Assembly: GCF_009429125.1 (NCBI RefSeq)
Contig: NZ_CP045529.1
Location: 992,001-1,056,000 of the forward strand
Direction of reading: 5' to 3'
Origin: Luteimicrobium xylanilyticum
Lineage (GTDB): Bacteria; Actinomycetota; Actinomycetes; Actinomycetales; Cellulomonadaceae
Length of the DNA: 64,000 nucleotides
Under the pieces are notes generated by a model. It did no database searches. It had not been told where the DNA came from and saw only the letters and a list, made by a program, of their open reading frames with translations. The stretch's first letter is position 1. Each line of letters opens with the position of its first letter. A program made the translations under genes and the position numbers. Below, piece by piece: positions 16,796 to 26,406 of this stretch.

Positions 16796-18348
16796 AGTTC
16801 GTCGCCGTCACCTCGTGCCCCACGGGGATCGCCCACACGTACATGGCTGCCGAGGCCCTCGAGCAGGCCGGCCGCGCCGCCGGGCACGAGGTCCACGTCG
16901 AGACGCAGGGCTCGATCGGCACCGACGCCCTGGACCCGCAGCTCATCGCCGAGGCGGACGGCGTGATCTTCGCCGCGGACCTCGAGGTCAAGGACAAGGA
17001 CCGGTTCGCCGGGAAGCCGTTCGTCGACGTCGGCGTCAAGAGGGCCGTGCACGACGCGCCCGGGGTGGTCGCCGACGCCGTCGCCGCGGTCGAGGCGGGC
17101 CCGACGGCGGCCACGGTCGCCGGGTCCGCGGCCACGGCGGACGCCGCACCGGAGCGCGCCGCGTCCGGCGGCCCGGGTGTCGGCTCACGGATCCGGCAGT
17201 ACCTCATGACCGGCGTCTCGCACATGCTGCCGTTCGTCTCGGCGGGCGGGATCCTCATCGCGATCGGCTTCCTCATCTCGACCGTGGCGTGGCCGTCGAA
17301 CGGCGCGATCGAGGTGACGAAGGTCGTCGACGGCACCAACGCGACCGCGTTCCTCGACTGGGTCACGCACTCGTTCTCGTGGGGGTCGGGCCAGGACTGG
17401 GCGGTCCTGCTGTTCTGGGTCGGCAAGTGGGCCTTCGCGTTCCTCGTGCCCGCGCTGTCCGGGTACATCGCGTACGGCATCGCCGACCGGCCCGGCATCG
17501 CGCCCGGGTTCGTCGGCGGCTTCGCGGCGGTGACCGTCGGCGCGGGGTTCCTGGGAGGCATCCTCACGGGCTTCCTCGCGGGCTTCACCGCGCTGTGGAT
17601 CTCGCGCTGGAAGGTCCCCAAGGGTGTGCGGGGCGTCATGCCCGTCGTCGTGATCCCGCTGCTCTCGGTGGGTGTGGTCGGGGTCGTGACGACGCTGATC
17701 ATCGGCCCGCCCATGCGGTGGATCAACGACGGCCTGACCGACTGGCTCAACTCGCTGAGCGGGGGCAGCGCGGTGCTGCTCGGGGCGGTGCTCGGGCTCA
17801 TGATGTGCTTCGACCTCGGAGGTCCGGTGAACAAGGTCGCGTACGTGTTCGCGACGACGGGGCTCGTCAACGCGACGTCGAACGCCGACGGGCCGGCCAA
17901 GATCATGAGTGCCGTGATGGTCGCCGGCATGGTGCCGCCGCTCGCGGTCGCCCTGTCGACGGTCGTCCGCCGCCACCTGTGGACACCGCAGGAGCGGGAT
18001 GCGGGCAAGTCGTGCTGGCTGCTCGGCCTGTCGTTCATCACCGAGGGCTCGATCCCGTTCGCAGCGGCCGACCCCCTGCGGATGATCCCGTCCTTCATGG
18101 CGGGTGGCGCGGTCGCGGGCGCGCTCACGATGGCGTTCGGGTCGGGGCAGCTCGCCCCGCACGGCGGCATCTGGGTGATCGCGCTGATCGGCAAGCCGCT
18201 GCTGTTCCTGCTGGCGCTGGCGGTGGGGACGGTGGTCTCGGCGGTGGTCCTGACCGCGTTCAAGACCGCCCGGGAGCGCCGGTTCGCGACCCCTGGCGAG
18301 GTGGCCGCGACGTCGGAGCCGGGGACTCCGTCGGCGGCGGCGGTCTGA
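16792..18348 (+). CDS. fruA: PTS fructose transporter subunit IIBC
   Basis: A 518-residue membrane permease. The N-terminal EIIB domain carries the phosphocysteine in VTSCPTGIAHTYMAAEAL (Cys9). A Pro/Ala-rich linker is followed by the IIC domain with about eight to ten membrane segments, GYIAYGIADRPGIAPGFVGG, DLGGPVNKVAYVF and the conserved FITEGSIPFAAADP motif. It imports fructose as fructose-1-phosphate, used by FruK. It is the last gene of the fruR-fruK-EIIA-fruA operon. A hairpin then separates it from ptsI. Confidence 0.94.
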   Translation: MKFVAVTSCPTGIAHTYMAAEALEQAGRAAGHEVHVETQGSIGTDALDPQLIAEADGVIFAADLEVKDKDRFAGKPFVDVGVKRAVHDAPGVVADAVAAVEAGPTAATVAGSAATADAAPERAASGGPGVGSRIRQYLMTGVSHMLPFVSAGGILIAIGFLISTVAWPSNGAIEVTKVVDGTNATAFLDWVTHSFSWGSGQDWAVLLFWVGKWAFAFLVPALSGYIAYGIADRPGIAPGFVGGFAAVTVGAGFLGGILTGFLAGFTALWISRWKVPKGVRGVMPVVVIPLLSVGVVGVVTTLIIGPPMRWINDGLTDWLNSLSGGSAVLLGAVLGLMMCFDLGGPVNKVAYVFATTGLVNATSNADGPAKIMSAVMVAGMVPPLAVALSTVVRRHLWTPQERDAGKSCWLLGLSFITEGSIPFAAADPLRMIPSFMAGGAVAGALTMAFGSGQLAPHGGIWVIALIGKPLLFLLALAVGTVVSAVVLTAFKTARERRFATPGEVAATSEPGTPSAAAV

Positions 18349-18365
18349 CGGGCTTCCGGCCGCGC

Positions 18366-18399
18366 GGGGCGCCCGGCACGGACGTGCCGTGGCCGCCCC
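18366..18399 (+). terminator. Hairpin between fruA and ptsI
   Basis: GGGGCG and CGCCCC arms enclose an inner CGGCACG/CGTGCCG stem. There is no T tract. It may terminate the fructose operon just before the ptsI promoter. Confidence 0.45.
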
Positions 18400-18426
18400 G
18401 TGCGGCTAGAGTCGGAGCAGTACATC

Positions 18427-18438
18427 TGGTCTAGACCA
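18427..18438 (+). promoter_or_regulatory. DasR/NagR-type dre operator upstream of ptsI
   Basis: TGGTCTAGACCA is a perfect 12-bp palindrome identical to the core of the DasR-responsive element bound by GntR-family GlcNAc regulators. A TAGAGT -10 box (18407-18412) lies just upstream, so the operator covers the start of transcription, and ptsI begins 57 nt downstream. In Streptomyces, DasR controls ptsI through the same type of site. Confidence 0.88.
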
Positions 18439-18494
18439 CATGGCCCCTGGCATAGCCCTCGGGACCGACCCTTCGACGACGAGGACGCAGAACC

Positions 18495-20216
18495 ATGAGC
18501 CACGACGCGACCACCGCCACCACGCCCGGACCGGGCACCGTGCTCCACGGCGTCGGGGTCGGCAGGGCCGGGGTGGTGGGCCCGGTCGTCCAGGTCGCGG
18601 GCGCGCCCGCGGTGCCCGCGGACGAGCCGGGAACGGCCCCGGACCAGGTCGAAGCGGTCCAGGAGCGGGTCGCCGCGGCGTTCGACGCGGTCGCGGCGGG
18701 GCTGCGGGCGCAGGCCGACGCCGCGTCCGGGCCGGCCGTGGACGTGCTCGGCGCCACCGCCCAGATGGCCGACGACAAGGCGCTGCGCAAGCAGACCGCG
18801 GCCGGGATCGCGGGCGGCTCCGGCCCGGTGTCCGCGCTCGACAAGGCCGTCGACGGGTTCGCGACGATGTTCGAGCAGGCCGGCGGCTACCTCGCCGAGC
18901 GTGTCACCGACCTGCGCTCCGTGCGCGACCGGGTCGTCGCACACGTTCTCGGGGTCCCCGAGCCGGGCGTCCCGACGCTGACCCAGCCGTCCGTCGTCGT
19001 CGGCAAGGACCTCGCGCCCGCCGACACCGCCACGCTCGACGTGAGCCACGTGCTCGCGATCGTCACCGAGCTCGGTGGACCGACCTCGCACACCGCGATC
19101 ATCGCGGGGCAGCTCGGCATCCCGTGCCTCGTCCGCGTGGCCGGGGCGACGGGGCTCGCGGACGGCACGGTGGTCGCGGTCGACGCCGCCGCGGGCACGG
19201 TCGAGGTCGACCCCGCACCCGAGGTCGCGGACGCGTTCGCGCAGCGCGCCGAGGTCGCCGCCCACCTCGCGGAGGACCACGCGCCGGGTGCGACCGCCGA
19301 CGGCCACCGCGTCCTCCTGCTCGCCAACATCGGCACGGCCGAGGACGCCGAGCGCGCCGCCGCGCAGGCCGTGGAGGGCTCGGGGCTGTTCCGCACCGAG
19401 GTCCTGTTCCTCGAGCGCGAGACCGCGCCCACGCGCGAGGAGCAGGCCGCGACGTACGCCCGCGCGCTCCGGGCGTTCGGGGACCGCAAGGTCGTCATCC
19501 GCACGCTCGACGCGGGCGCCGACAAGCCGCTCAAGTTCGCGACCCAGCCCGACGAGGAGAACCCTGCGCTCGGGGTGCGTGGGTACCGGCTCGTCCGCAC
19601 GGTCCCCGACGTGGTGACCACCCAGCTCGAGGCGCTCGGCGACGCGCGCCGCGAGACCGGGCTCGAGCCCTGGGTCATGGCGCCGATGATCGCCACGCCG
19701 GGGGAGGCACACGACTTCGCGGCTGCCGCCCGCGCGCAGGGCATCACCAAGGTCGGCGTCATGGTCGAGATCCCCGCCGCCGCGCTGCGGGCCGACGCGA
19801 TCCTCGCCGAGGTCGACTTCGTGTCCATCGGGTCCAACGACCTCGCCCAGTACACGATGGCGACCGACCGGCTGCGCGGCGAGCTCGCCGACCTCATCGA
19901 CCTGTGGCAGCCCGCCGTCCTCGACCTCGTCGCCGCGACCGCGGCCGCCGGGCAGCGCGCCGGCAAGGACGTCGGGGTCTGCGGCGAGTCCGCCTCCGAC
20001 CCGCTCATGGCGGTCGTCCTGACCGGCCTCGGGATTACGAGCCTGTCCATGGCGCCCGTCGCCGTGCCCGCGGTCCGCTACGCGGTCAAGGCGCACACGC
20101 TCGAGCAGGCGCGCGCCGTCGGGCAGGCGGCCCTCGCCGCCGACGACGCCCCCGGCGCTCGCGCGGCGGCCCTCGCCGCCCTGGCCCCGGGCGTGGCGGA
20201 CGCGCTCGGCATCTGA
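18495..20216 (+). CDS. ptsI: Phosphoenolpyruvate--protein phosphotransferase (PTS enzyme I)
   Basis: A 573-residue EI. It autophosphorylates with PEP on His199 (GGPTSHTAIIAGQLGIPC) and passes phosphate to HPr. The C-terminal PEP-binding barrel has LFRTEVLFLER, TLDAGADKPLKF, the GSNDLAQYTMATDR motif and GVCGESASDP with the catalytic Cys. Length and order match the family. It lies next to the fructose EII operon but has its own dre-controlled promoter. No ptsH is in the window, so HPr is encoded elsewhere. Its stop lies 1 nt from the stop of convergent ackA. Confidence 0.96.
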   Translation: MSHDATTATTPGPGTVLHGVGVGRAGVVGPVVQVAGAPAVPADEPGTAPDQVEAVQERVAAAFDAVAAGLRAQADAASGPAVDVLGATAQMADDKALRKQTAAGIAGGSGPVSALDKAVDGFATMFEQAGGYLAERVTDLRSVRDRVVAHVLGVPEPGVPTLTQPSVVVGKDLAPADTATLDVSHVLAIVTELGGPTSHTAIIAGQLGIPCLVRVAGATGLADGTVVAVDAAAGTVEVDPAPEVADAFAQRAEVAAHLAEDHAPGATADGHRVLLLANIGTAEDAERAAAQAVEGSGLFRTEVLFLERETAPTREEQAATYARALRAFGDRKVVIRTLDAGADKPLKFATQPDEENPALGVRGYRLVRTVPDVVTTQLEALGDARRETGLEPWVMAPMIATPGEAHDFAAAARAQGITKVGVMVEIPAAALRADAILAEVDFVSIGSNDLAQYTMATDRLRGELADLIDLWQPAVLDLVAATAAAGQRAGKDVGVCGESASDPLMAVVLTGLGITSLSMAPVAVPAVRYAVKAHTLEQARAVGQAALAADDAPGARAAALAALAPGVADALGI

Positions 20217-20217
20217 G

Positions 20218-21486
20218 TCAGGCCGCGAGACCGTCCACGACCTCGATGCACTGGCGGGCGATGGCGAGCTCCTCGTTGGTCGGCACGACCATGACGAGCG
20301 TGCTCGTCCACGGCGGCGAGATGATCCGCGGCTCCGACGACGACGGCGCGGTGTTGCGCTCCGGGTCGACCGCGAGCCCCAGCGGCTCGAGGCCGTCCAG
20401 GACCTCGGCGCGCACCGCGGCGTCGTTCTCGCCGACGCCCGCCGTGAACGCGAGGACGTCGACCCGCCCGAGCACCGCGTGGTACGCCCCGATGTACTTG
20501 CGGAGCCGGTGCTCGTAGACGTCGAGCGCGAGCCGGGCGGCCTGCGCGGCCTCCGGGTCGTCGCCGTCGGCCAGGGCGCGGACCGCCCGGAAGTCGTTCT
20601 CGCCCGCAAGGCCCTTGACGCCCGACCGCTTGTTGAACAGGTCGTCGATCTCGTCGACGCTCATGCCGGCGTTGCGCGACAGGTGGAACACCACGGCGGG
20701 GTCGATGTCACCCGTCCGGGTCCCCATCACGAGACCCTCGAGCGGGGTCAGGCCCATCGACGTCTCGACCGGCACGCCACCCGCGACCGCGGACGCCGAC
20801 GCCCCGTTGCCCAGGTGCAGGACGATCTGGTTGAGGTCCTGGACCCGGCGCCCGAGCACGCGCGCCACCTTGCCGGCGACGTACTGGTGGCTCGTCCCGT
20901 GGAAACCGTAGCGCCGCACCCCGTACTCCTCGGCGACGCCCCGCTCGAGCGCGTACGTGTACGCGTGCTCGGGGAGCGCCTGGAAGAACGCGGTGTCGAA
21001 CACCGCGACGTGCGGCACGTCGCCCATGAGGTCGCGCGCCACCTCGATGCCCGTCGCGTTCGCCGGGTTGTGCAGCGGGGCGAGAGGGGACAGGTCGCGG
21101 ATCTTCGCGACGACGTCGTCGTCGATCAGGACCGGCTGGGAGAACACCGAGCCGCCGTGGACCACGCGGTGCCCGACGGCGTGCACGCCCGCCTTCTCGA
21201 GGTCCGGGCCGAGCTCGGCGAACAGCCCGAGCGCGAGTCGCAACGCCTCGCCGTGGTCGGCGACCTTCTCCTCGCGCCTCGTCGTGTTGCCCCCGAAGAC
21301 GTGCTTCACCGGGCTCGACGACTCGCCGATCCGCTCGACGACCCCCGACGCGATCGCCTCCCCGCCCACCGGGTTCACGAGCTGGTACTTGAGCGAGCTC
21401 GACCCCGAGTTCAGCACCAGGACGGACCCGTGCGCGCCGTACGCGGAGTACGGGTTGGGGCGTTCGGACTCGGGCAGGATGCTCAT
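20218..21486 (-). CDS. ackA: Acetate kinase
   Basis: A 422-residue acetate kinase (acetyl-phosphate + ADP to acetate + ATP). The signatures are VLVLNSGSSSLKYQL, VGHRVVHGG, the FDTAFFQALPE segment, RRYGFHGTSHQYV and HLGNGASASAV. An N-terminal extension of about 20 residues precedes the core. Its start overlaps the pta stop by 4 nt. Together with xfp it forms an ATP-yielding phosphoketolase-to-acetate route. Confidence 0.96.
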   Translation of the reverse strand: MSILPESERPNPYSAYGAHGSVLVLNSGSSSLKYQLVNPVGGEAIASGVVERIGESSSPVKHVFGGNTTRREEKVADHGEALRLALGLFAELGPDLEKAGVHAVGHRVVHGGSVFSQPVLIDDDVVAKIRDLSPLAPLHNPANATGIEVARDLMGDVPHVAVFDTAFFQALPEHAYTYALERGVAEEYGVRRYGFHGTSHQYVAGKVARVLGRRVQDLNQIVLHLGNGASASAVAGGVPVETSMGLTPLEGLVMGTRTGDIDPAVVFHLSRNAGMSVDEIDDLFNKRSGVKGLAGENDFRAVRALADGDDPEAAQAARLALDVYEHRLRKYIGAYHAVLGRVDVLAFTAGVGENDAAVRAEVLDGLEPLGLAVDPERNTAPSSSEPRIISPPWTSTLVMVVPTNEELAIARQCIEVVDGLAA

Positions 21487-23636
21487 GCTTCTCCTTCTCC
21501 GGCGGCCCCGGCCTGGGCCTGGATCGCGGTGATCGCGACCGTGTTGACGATGTCGTGGACGAGCGCCCCGCGCGACAGGTCGTTGACCGGCTTCGCGAGG
21601 CCCTGGAGCACCGGGCCGATCGCGACCGCGCCCGCCGAGCGCTGCACGGCCTTGTACGTGTTGTTGCCCGTGTTGAGGTCCGGGAAGACGAACACCGTCG
21701 CCTTGCCCGCCACGTCGGAGCCGGGCATCTTCGACGCCGCGACCGAGGCGTCGACCGCCGCGTCGTACTGGATCGGACCGGCCACCGACAGGTCGGGCCG
21801 GCGCTCACGGACCAGCGCCGTGGCGTCCCGGACCTTCTCGACGTCGGCGCCGTAGCCGGACTCGCCCGTCGAGTACGACAGCATCGCGATCCGGGGCGCG
21901 ACGCCGAACTGCGCGGCCGTGGCCGCGGACGAGATCGCGATGTCCGCGAGCTGCGTCGACGACGGGTCGGGGATGACGGCGCAGTCGCCGTACACGAGCA
22001 CGCGGTCCTCGAGGCACATGAGGAACACCGACGACACGACCGAGACGCCGGGCGCCGTCTTGATGATCTCGAACGACGGCTTGATCGTGTGGGCGGTGGT
22101 GTGGGCCGCACCCGACACCATGCCGTCCGCGAGACCCAGGTGGACCATCATCGTCCCGAAGTACGAGACGTCCGTGACGATCTCCCGGGCGCGCTCGACG
22201 GTCATGCCCTTGTGCGCGCGCAGCTGCGTGTACTCCTCGGCGAAGCGCTCGACGAGCTCCGGGTCGTGCGGCGACAGGACGTGCGCGCCGTCGAGCCGCA
22301 GACCCAGCTCGGCGGCCCGGGCCCGGACGGGGGACTCGTCCCCGAGGATCGTCAGCTCGGCGACGTCGCGCTGCAGCAGGGTCGACGCCGCGCGCAGGAT
22401 CCGGTCGTCGTCGCCCTCGGGCAGGACCACGTGCTTGCGGTCGGCGCGGGCACGGGCCAGGAGCTCGTACTCGAACATGAGCGGCGTCACGACGTCCGAC
22501 GGCGGCACGTCCAGGGCCGCGGCGAGGCCCGTCTGCGCTGAGGAGGGCGAGGCACCCGCGGTCGCGCGGTCGAACAGGGCGAGCGCCGTGTCGACCTTGA
22601 CGGGGGCGTCGAGGCTGACCCGCCCGCGGGTGCGCGAGGCACGGCTCGCGGTCTCGATCGTGTCGAGGTGCGTCGTGAGGATCGGCAGGCTCGGGGCGAG
22701 GTCGTCGAGCAGGCGCGCGATCGACTCCGGAGGCTCCAGGCCGCCCGTGAGGACCATCGCGGCGAGCGACGGGTACGACGGCGCGGCGTGCGCCGCGAGC
22801 AGCCCGATCAGCACCTCCGAGCGGTCGCCCGCCGTGACGACGACGGCCCCGTCGGTCAGGTGGTCGAGCAGGTGCTCGAGCGTCATCGCCCCGACGAGCA
22901 CGCCCATCGCCTCGCGCGCGAGGAGCTCGTCGTCGCCCAGCAGGAGCGTGCCCTCGACGGACTCGCGCAGACCCTCGACCGTCGGCGCGGACAGCGACGG
23001 CTCCTCGGGGATCGTCCACACCGGCAGGGGAGACGTGGGGGCCTCCGGCACGTCGAGGCCGCCCAGCGCCGCACCGACCGCCTCGAGGTCGTCCGGCCGG
23101 CACCGGTTCGCGACGACGCCGAACGGCCGCGCGTGGAACGCCCGCAGCTCGGCGAGGCTCACCTCGGCGAGCTGGCGGACGTCGTCGGGCGTGCGATCGA
23201 AGCCCGAGATCACGAGGAGGACGGGGGCCCCGAGGTTCGCGGCGACCCGCGCGTTGAAGGACAGCTCGGTGGGACCGGCGACGTCGGTGTAGTCGCTGCC
23301 GAGGACGAGGACCGCGTCGCACGCGAGCGCCACGTCGTGGAACTTCGCGACGATCTGGGAGAGCGAGGTCTCGGGGTCGTCGTGGACCTCGTCGTAGGTG
23401 ACGCCGACGCACTGCTCGTAGGTGAGGTCGACGCTGTCACGAGCGAGCAGCAGCTCGAGCACGTAGTCGCGGCCCGCGTGCGGGTTGGCGTCGGCGCTGC
23501 GCGCCACGGGCCGGAAGACGCCCACCCGGGGGAAGCGTCGCTGGAGCAGCTCCAGGACGCCCAGCGCGACGGTGGACTTGCCGGTCTCGCCCTCGGGGGA
23601 GGTGATGTACACGCTGCGGGTGGACTCGCTCACGGA
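21483..23636 (-). CDS. pta: Phosphate acetyltransferase
   Basis: About 717 residues. This is the long, three-domain Pta: an N-terminal P-loop (DRTGG-like) domain beginning SVYITSPEGETGKSTVALGVLELL, a DRTGG domain, and the C-terminal catalytic PTA_PTB domain (HVVLPEGDDDRILRA, GLADGMVSGAAHTTA, FVFPDLNTGNN). It interconverts acetyl-phosphate and acetyl-CoA. I favour the GTG at 23636, two codons before the conserved core and preceded by GGAATG; ATGs at 23651 or 23681 in the same frame are possible. The downstream ackA overlaps by 4 nt. Confidence 0.94.
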   Translation of the reverse strand, partial: SVSESTRSVYITSPEGETGKSTVALGVLELLQRRFPRVGVFRPVARSADANPHAGRDYVLELLLARDSVDLTYEQCVGVTYDEVHDDPETSLSQIVAKFHDVALACDAVLVLGSDYTDVAGPTELSFNARVAANLGAPVLLVISGFDRTPDDVRQLAEVSLAELRAFHARPFGVVANRCRPDDLEAVGAALGGLDVPEAPTSPLPVWTIPEEPSLSAPTVEGLRESVEGTLLLGDDELLAREAMGVLVGAMTLEHLLDHLTDGAVVVTAGDRSEVLIGLLAAHAAPSYPSLAAMVLTGGLEPPESIARLLDDLAPSLPILTTHLDTIETASRASRTRGRVSLDAPVKVDTALALFDRATAGASPSSAQTGLAAALDVPPSDVVTPLMFEYELLARARADRKHVVLPEGDDDRILRAASTLLQRDVAELTILGDESPVRARAAELGLRLDGAHVLSPHDPELVERFAEEYTQLRAHKGMTVERAREIVTDVSYFGTMMVHLGLADGMVSGAAHTTAHTIKPSFEIIKTAPGVSVVSSVFLMCLEDRVLVYGDCAVIPDPSSTQLADIAISSAATAAQFGVAPRIAMLSYSTGESGYGADVEKVRDATALVRERRPDLSVAGPIQYDAAVDASVAASKMPGSDVAGKATVFVFPDLNTGNNTYKAVQRSAGAVAIGPVLQGLAKPVNDLSRGALVHDIVNTVAITAIQAQAGAAGEGEA

Positions 23637-23707
23637 CTCATTCCATCGCATCGCCGCACGACCTGCAGTGTCGTGCGCCACGGCGTGAGCGACGTCTCCT
23701 CGAGCGA

Positions 23708-23762
23708 GCGGGCCCGGCGCCGGGCAAGCAGCTCACGACCGCCTGCACGGCGCCGGGCCCGC
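23708..23762 (-). terminator. Inverted repeat between xfp and pta (attenuator or terminator)
   Basis: A perfect 15-bp inverted repeat (GCGGGCCCGGCGCCG at 23708-23722 and its complement at 23748-23762) with a 25-nt loop begins 19 nt after the xfp stop. It lacks a T tract. Because pta-ackA continue on the same strand it may reduce, rather than end, transcription, or stabilise the upstream mRNA. Confidence 0.5.
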
Positions 23763-23781
23763 ACGCCCGGCGTCCGAGGGA

Positions 23782-26247
23782 CTACTCGTTGTCGCCGCCC
23801 GTCCCGATGGTCGCGTCGACCTGGCCCGTGTCGGCGAGGTCCTGCGCGTCGGGCCACACCCAGTCCCGCACCTCGGGCAGGTCGTCGCCGTGCTCGCGCG
23901 TGTACTGGCGGGCCTCGAGGCGCCTGTCCTGCATCTCCTGGCGCAGCCCCGCGTACCGGGACGCGAGGCCGGGCACGCGGTCGATCACGTCGATGACCAG
24001 GTGGAACCGGTCGAGGTCGTTGAGCATGACCATGTCGAACGGCGTCGTCGTGGTGCCCTCCTCCTTGTACCCGCGCACGTGCAGGTTCGCGTGGCCCGTG
24101 CGGCGGTACGTGAGGCGGTGGATGAGCCACGGGTAGCCGTGGTAGGCGAAGATCACGGGCTTGTCGCGCGTGAACAGCGTGTCGTAGTCCTTGTCGGACA
24201 GTCCGTGCGGGTGCTCCTTCTCGTCCTGCAGCCGCATGAGGTCGACGACGTTCACCACCCGCACCTTGAGGTCCGGGATGCGGCGCTTGAGGATGTCGGC
24301 CGCGGCCAGCACCTCGAGCGTGGGCACGTCGCCCGCGCAGCCCAGGACGACGTCGGGCTCGACGCCCTCGGTCTCCGTCCCGGCCCAGTCCCAGATCCCG
24401 AGCCCGCGCGTGCAGTGCGCGACCGCCTGCTCCATGGTGAGGAACTGGGGAGCCGGCTGCTTGCCCGCCACCACGACGTTGACGTACTGCCGGCTGCGCA
24501 GGCAGTGGTCGTACGTCGACAGGAGGGTGTTGGCGTCCGGCGGCAGGTACACCCGCACGACCTCGGCCTTCTTGTTCACGACGTGGTCGATGAAGCCGGG
24601 GTCCTGGTGGCTGAAGCCGTTGTGGTCCTGGCGCCACACGTGGCTCGACAGCAGGTAGTTGAGGCTCGCGACCGGCCGCCGCCACGGGATGTGGTTGGTG
24701 ACCTTGAGCCACTTCGCGTGCTGGTTGAACATCGAGTCGATGATGTGGATGAAGGCCTCGTAGCTGGTGAACAGGCCGTGCCGCCCGGTGAGCAGGTAGC
24801 CCTCGAGCCAGCCCTGGCACTGGTGCTCGGAGAGCTGCTCCATCACGCGCCCGACGCGCACCAGGTGCTCGTCGACCTCGGGGGAGAAGTACTCGGCGTT
24901 CCACTGCTTGCCGGTCACGTCGTAGACGGCCTGGAGCCGGTTCGACGCGGTCTCGTCCGGACCGAAGATCCGGAAGTTGTCCGGGTTGCGCCGGATCACC
25001 TCGGTGAGGAACTCGCCGAGGATGCGCGGCGCCTCGACCATGCCGGACCCCGGCTTCGGCACGTCGACCGCGAAGTCACGGAAGTCCGGCAGCCGCAGGT
25101 CGCGGAGCAGGATGCCGCCGTTCGCGTGCGGGTTCGCGCTCATCCGCAGGTCGCCCGCGGGCGCGAGCGCGCGGATGTCGCCGTCGATCGCGCCGTCGTC
25201 GTCGAACAGCTCCTCCGCGCGGTACGACTTCAGCCAGTCCTCGAGGACCTTGAGGTGCTCGGGCGTGTCGCGCGCGTTGGCGAGCGGCACCTGGTGGGCG
25301 CGCCACGACCCGACGGTCTTCTTGCCGTCGATGTACTCGGGTCCCGTCCATCCCTTGGGGGTGCGGAAGACGATCATCGGCCAGGCGGGCCGCGGCAGGT
25401 CCTCGCCCTGCTCGGCGGCTGCGGCCTTGATGTCCGCGATCTCGTCGAGCACCGCGTCGAGCTCGCCGGCGAACCGCCGGTGGATCGACTCGAAGGACTC
25501 GTCGCTCTCGTCGGGCACCTCGAACCAGTGCACCTTGTGCCCGTACCCCGTCAGGAGCGAGGTGAGCTCGTCCTGGCCGATCCGGTCGAGGATCGTGGGG
25601 TTCGCGATCTTGTAGCCGTTGAGGTGCAGGATCGGGAGCACGACGCCGTCGTGCGACGGGTTGAGCAGCTTGTTGGAGTGCCAGCTCGTGGCGAGCGGGC
25701 CGGTCTCGGCCTCGCCGTCGCCGACGACGGCCGCGACCAGCAGGTCCGGGTTGTCGAACGCCGCGCCGTACGCGTGCGAGAGGGCGTAGCCCAGCTCGCC
25801 GCCCTCGTGGATCGACCCCGGGGTCTCCGGGGCCACGTGAGAGGGGATGCCGCCCGGGAACGAGAACTGGCGGAACAGCTTGCGCAGACCCTCCTCGTCC
25901 TCGGTGATGTCGGAGTACAGCTCCGAGTAGGTGCCGTCGAGGTACGTGCTCGCGACGAGCCCAGGGCCGCCGTGGCCGGGGCCGGCGACGTAGATCGTCG
26001 ACTGCGCCCGCTCCGCGATCGCGCGGTTGAGGTGCGCGTAGAGGAAGTTCAGGCCCGGGGTCGTGCCCCAGTGGCCCAGCAGGCGCGGCTTCACGTCGTC
26101 GCGGGTGAGCGGGCGTCGCAGGAGCGGGTTGTCCAGCAGGTAGATCTGGCCGACCGACATGTAGTTGGCGGCGCGCCACCACCGGTCGATCCGAGCGACC
26201 GTCTCGTCGCTCACCGCGTTGTCCGGAAGGGCCGTCCAGGAGGACAT
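23782..26247 (-). CDS. xfp: Xylulose-5-phosphate/fructose-6-phosphate phosphoketolase
   Basis: An 821-residue thiamine-diphosphate enzyme. It cleaves xylulose-5-phosphate and/or fructose-6-phosphate with phosphate to acetyl-phosphate plus a triose or tetrose phosphate. Signature segments are [39 protein letters not shown], the ThDP motif [18 protein letters not shown] and [11 protein letters not shown]. The ATG at 26247 (MSSWTALPD) has GAGGAG 9 nt upstream. Downstream pta and ackA use the acetyl-phosphate. Strict use of F6P cannot be decided from sequence by eye. Confidence 0.95.
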   Translation of the reverse strand: MSSWTALPDNAVSDETVARIDRWWRAANYMSVGQIYLLDNPLLRRPLTRDDVKPRLLGHWGTTPGLNFLYAHLNRAIAERAQSTIYVAGPGHGGPGLVASTYLDGTYSELYSDITEDEEGLRKLFRQFSFPGGIPSHVAPETPGSIHEGGELGYALSHAYGAAFDNPDLLVAAVVGDGEAETGPLATSWHSNKLLNPSHDGVVLPILHLNGYKIANPTILDRIGQDELTSLLTGYGHKVHWFEVPDESDESFESIHRRFAGELDAVLDEIADIKAAAAEQGEDLPRPAWPMIVFRTPKGWTGPEYIDGKKTVGSWRAHQVPLANARDTPEHLKVLEDWLKSYRAEELFDDDGAIDGDIRALAPAGDLRMSANPHANGGILLRDLRLPDFRDFAVDVPKPGSGMVEAPRILGEFLTEVIRRNPDNFRIFGPDETASNRLQAVYDVTGKQWNAEYFSPEVDEHLVRVGRVMEQLSEHQCQGWLEGYLLTGRHGLFTSYEAFIHIIDSMFNQHAKWLKVTNHIPWRRPVASLNYLLSSHVWRQDHNGFSHQDPGFIDHVVNKKAEVVRVYLPPDANTLLSTYDHCLRSRQYVNVVVAGKQPAPQFLTMEQAVAHCTRGLGIWDWAGTETEGVEPDVVLGCAGDVPTLEVLAAADILKRRIPDLKVRVVNVVDLMRLQDEKEHPHGLSDKDYDTLFTRDKPVIFAYHGYPWLIHRLTYRRTGHANLHVRGYKEEGTTTTPFDMVMLNDLDRFHLVIDVIDRVPGLASRYAGLRQEMQDRRLEARQYTREHGDDLPEVRDWVWPDAQDLADTGQVDATIGTGGDNE

Positions 26248-26394
26248 CGATACACACTCCTCAGGGCTGTGCTGATGGTGCCCCCATTCCATCGCACGAG
26301 GTCACTCGTCGCGCGTCGGACGAAGGTGATCAACGCGACGGCGACCGTGGCCCCCACCGGCTCAGGACGGTCGGGTGCTCCCAGGCTGCCCGGC

Positions 26395-26400
26395 TACCGT
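26395..26400 (+). promoter_or_regulatory. -10 box of a leaderless SURF1-like gene promoter
   Basis: TACCGT is followed by 6 nt and the GTG at 26407. Confidence 0.4.
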
Positions 26401-26406
26401 GGACCC

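Noticed and set aside
14173-17052. A 959-codon open frame on the minus strand across the fructose operon
   Set aside because: It is antisense to fruR, fruK, EIIA and EIIBC, has Arg/Ser/Ala-rich low-information sequence and no recognisable domain. Long shadow frames are expected at this G+C content.
16770-20609. A 1279-codon open frame on the minus strand across fruA and ptsI
   Set aside because: Same reason: it is antisense to clearly conserved enzymes, with skewed composition and no motif.
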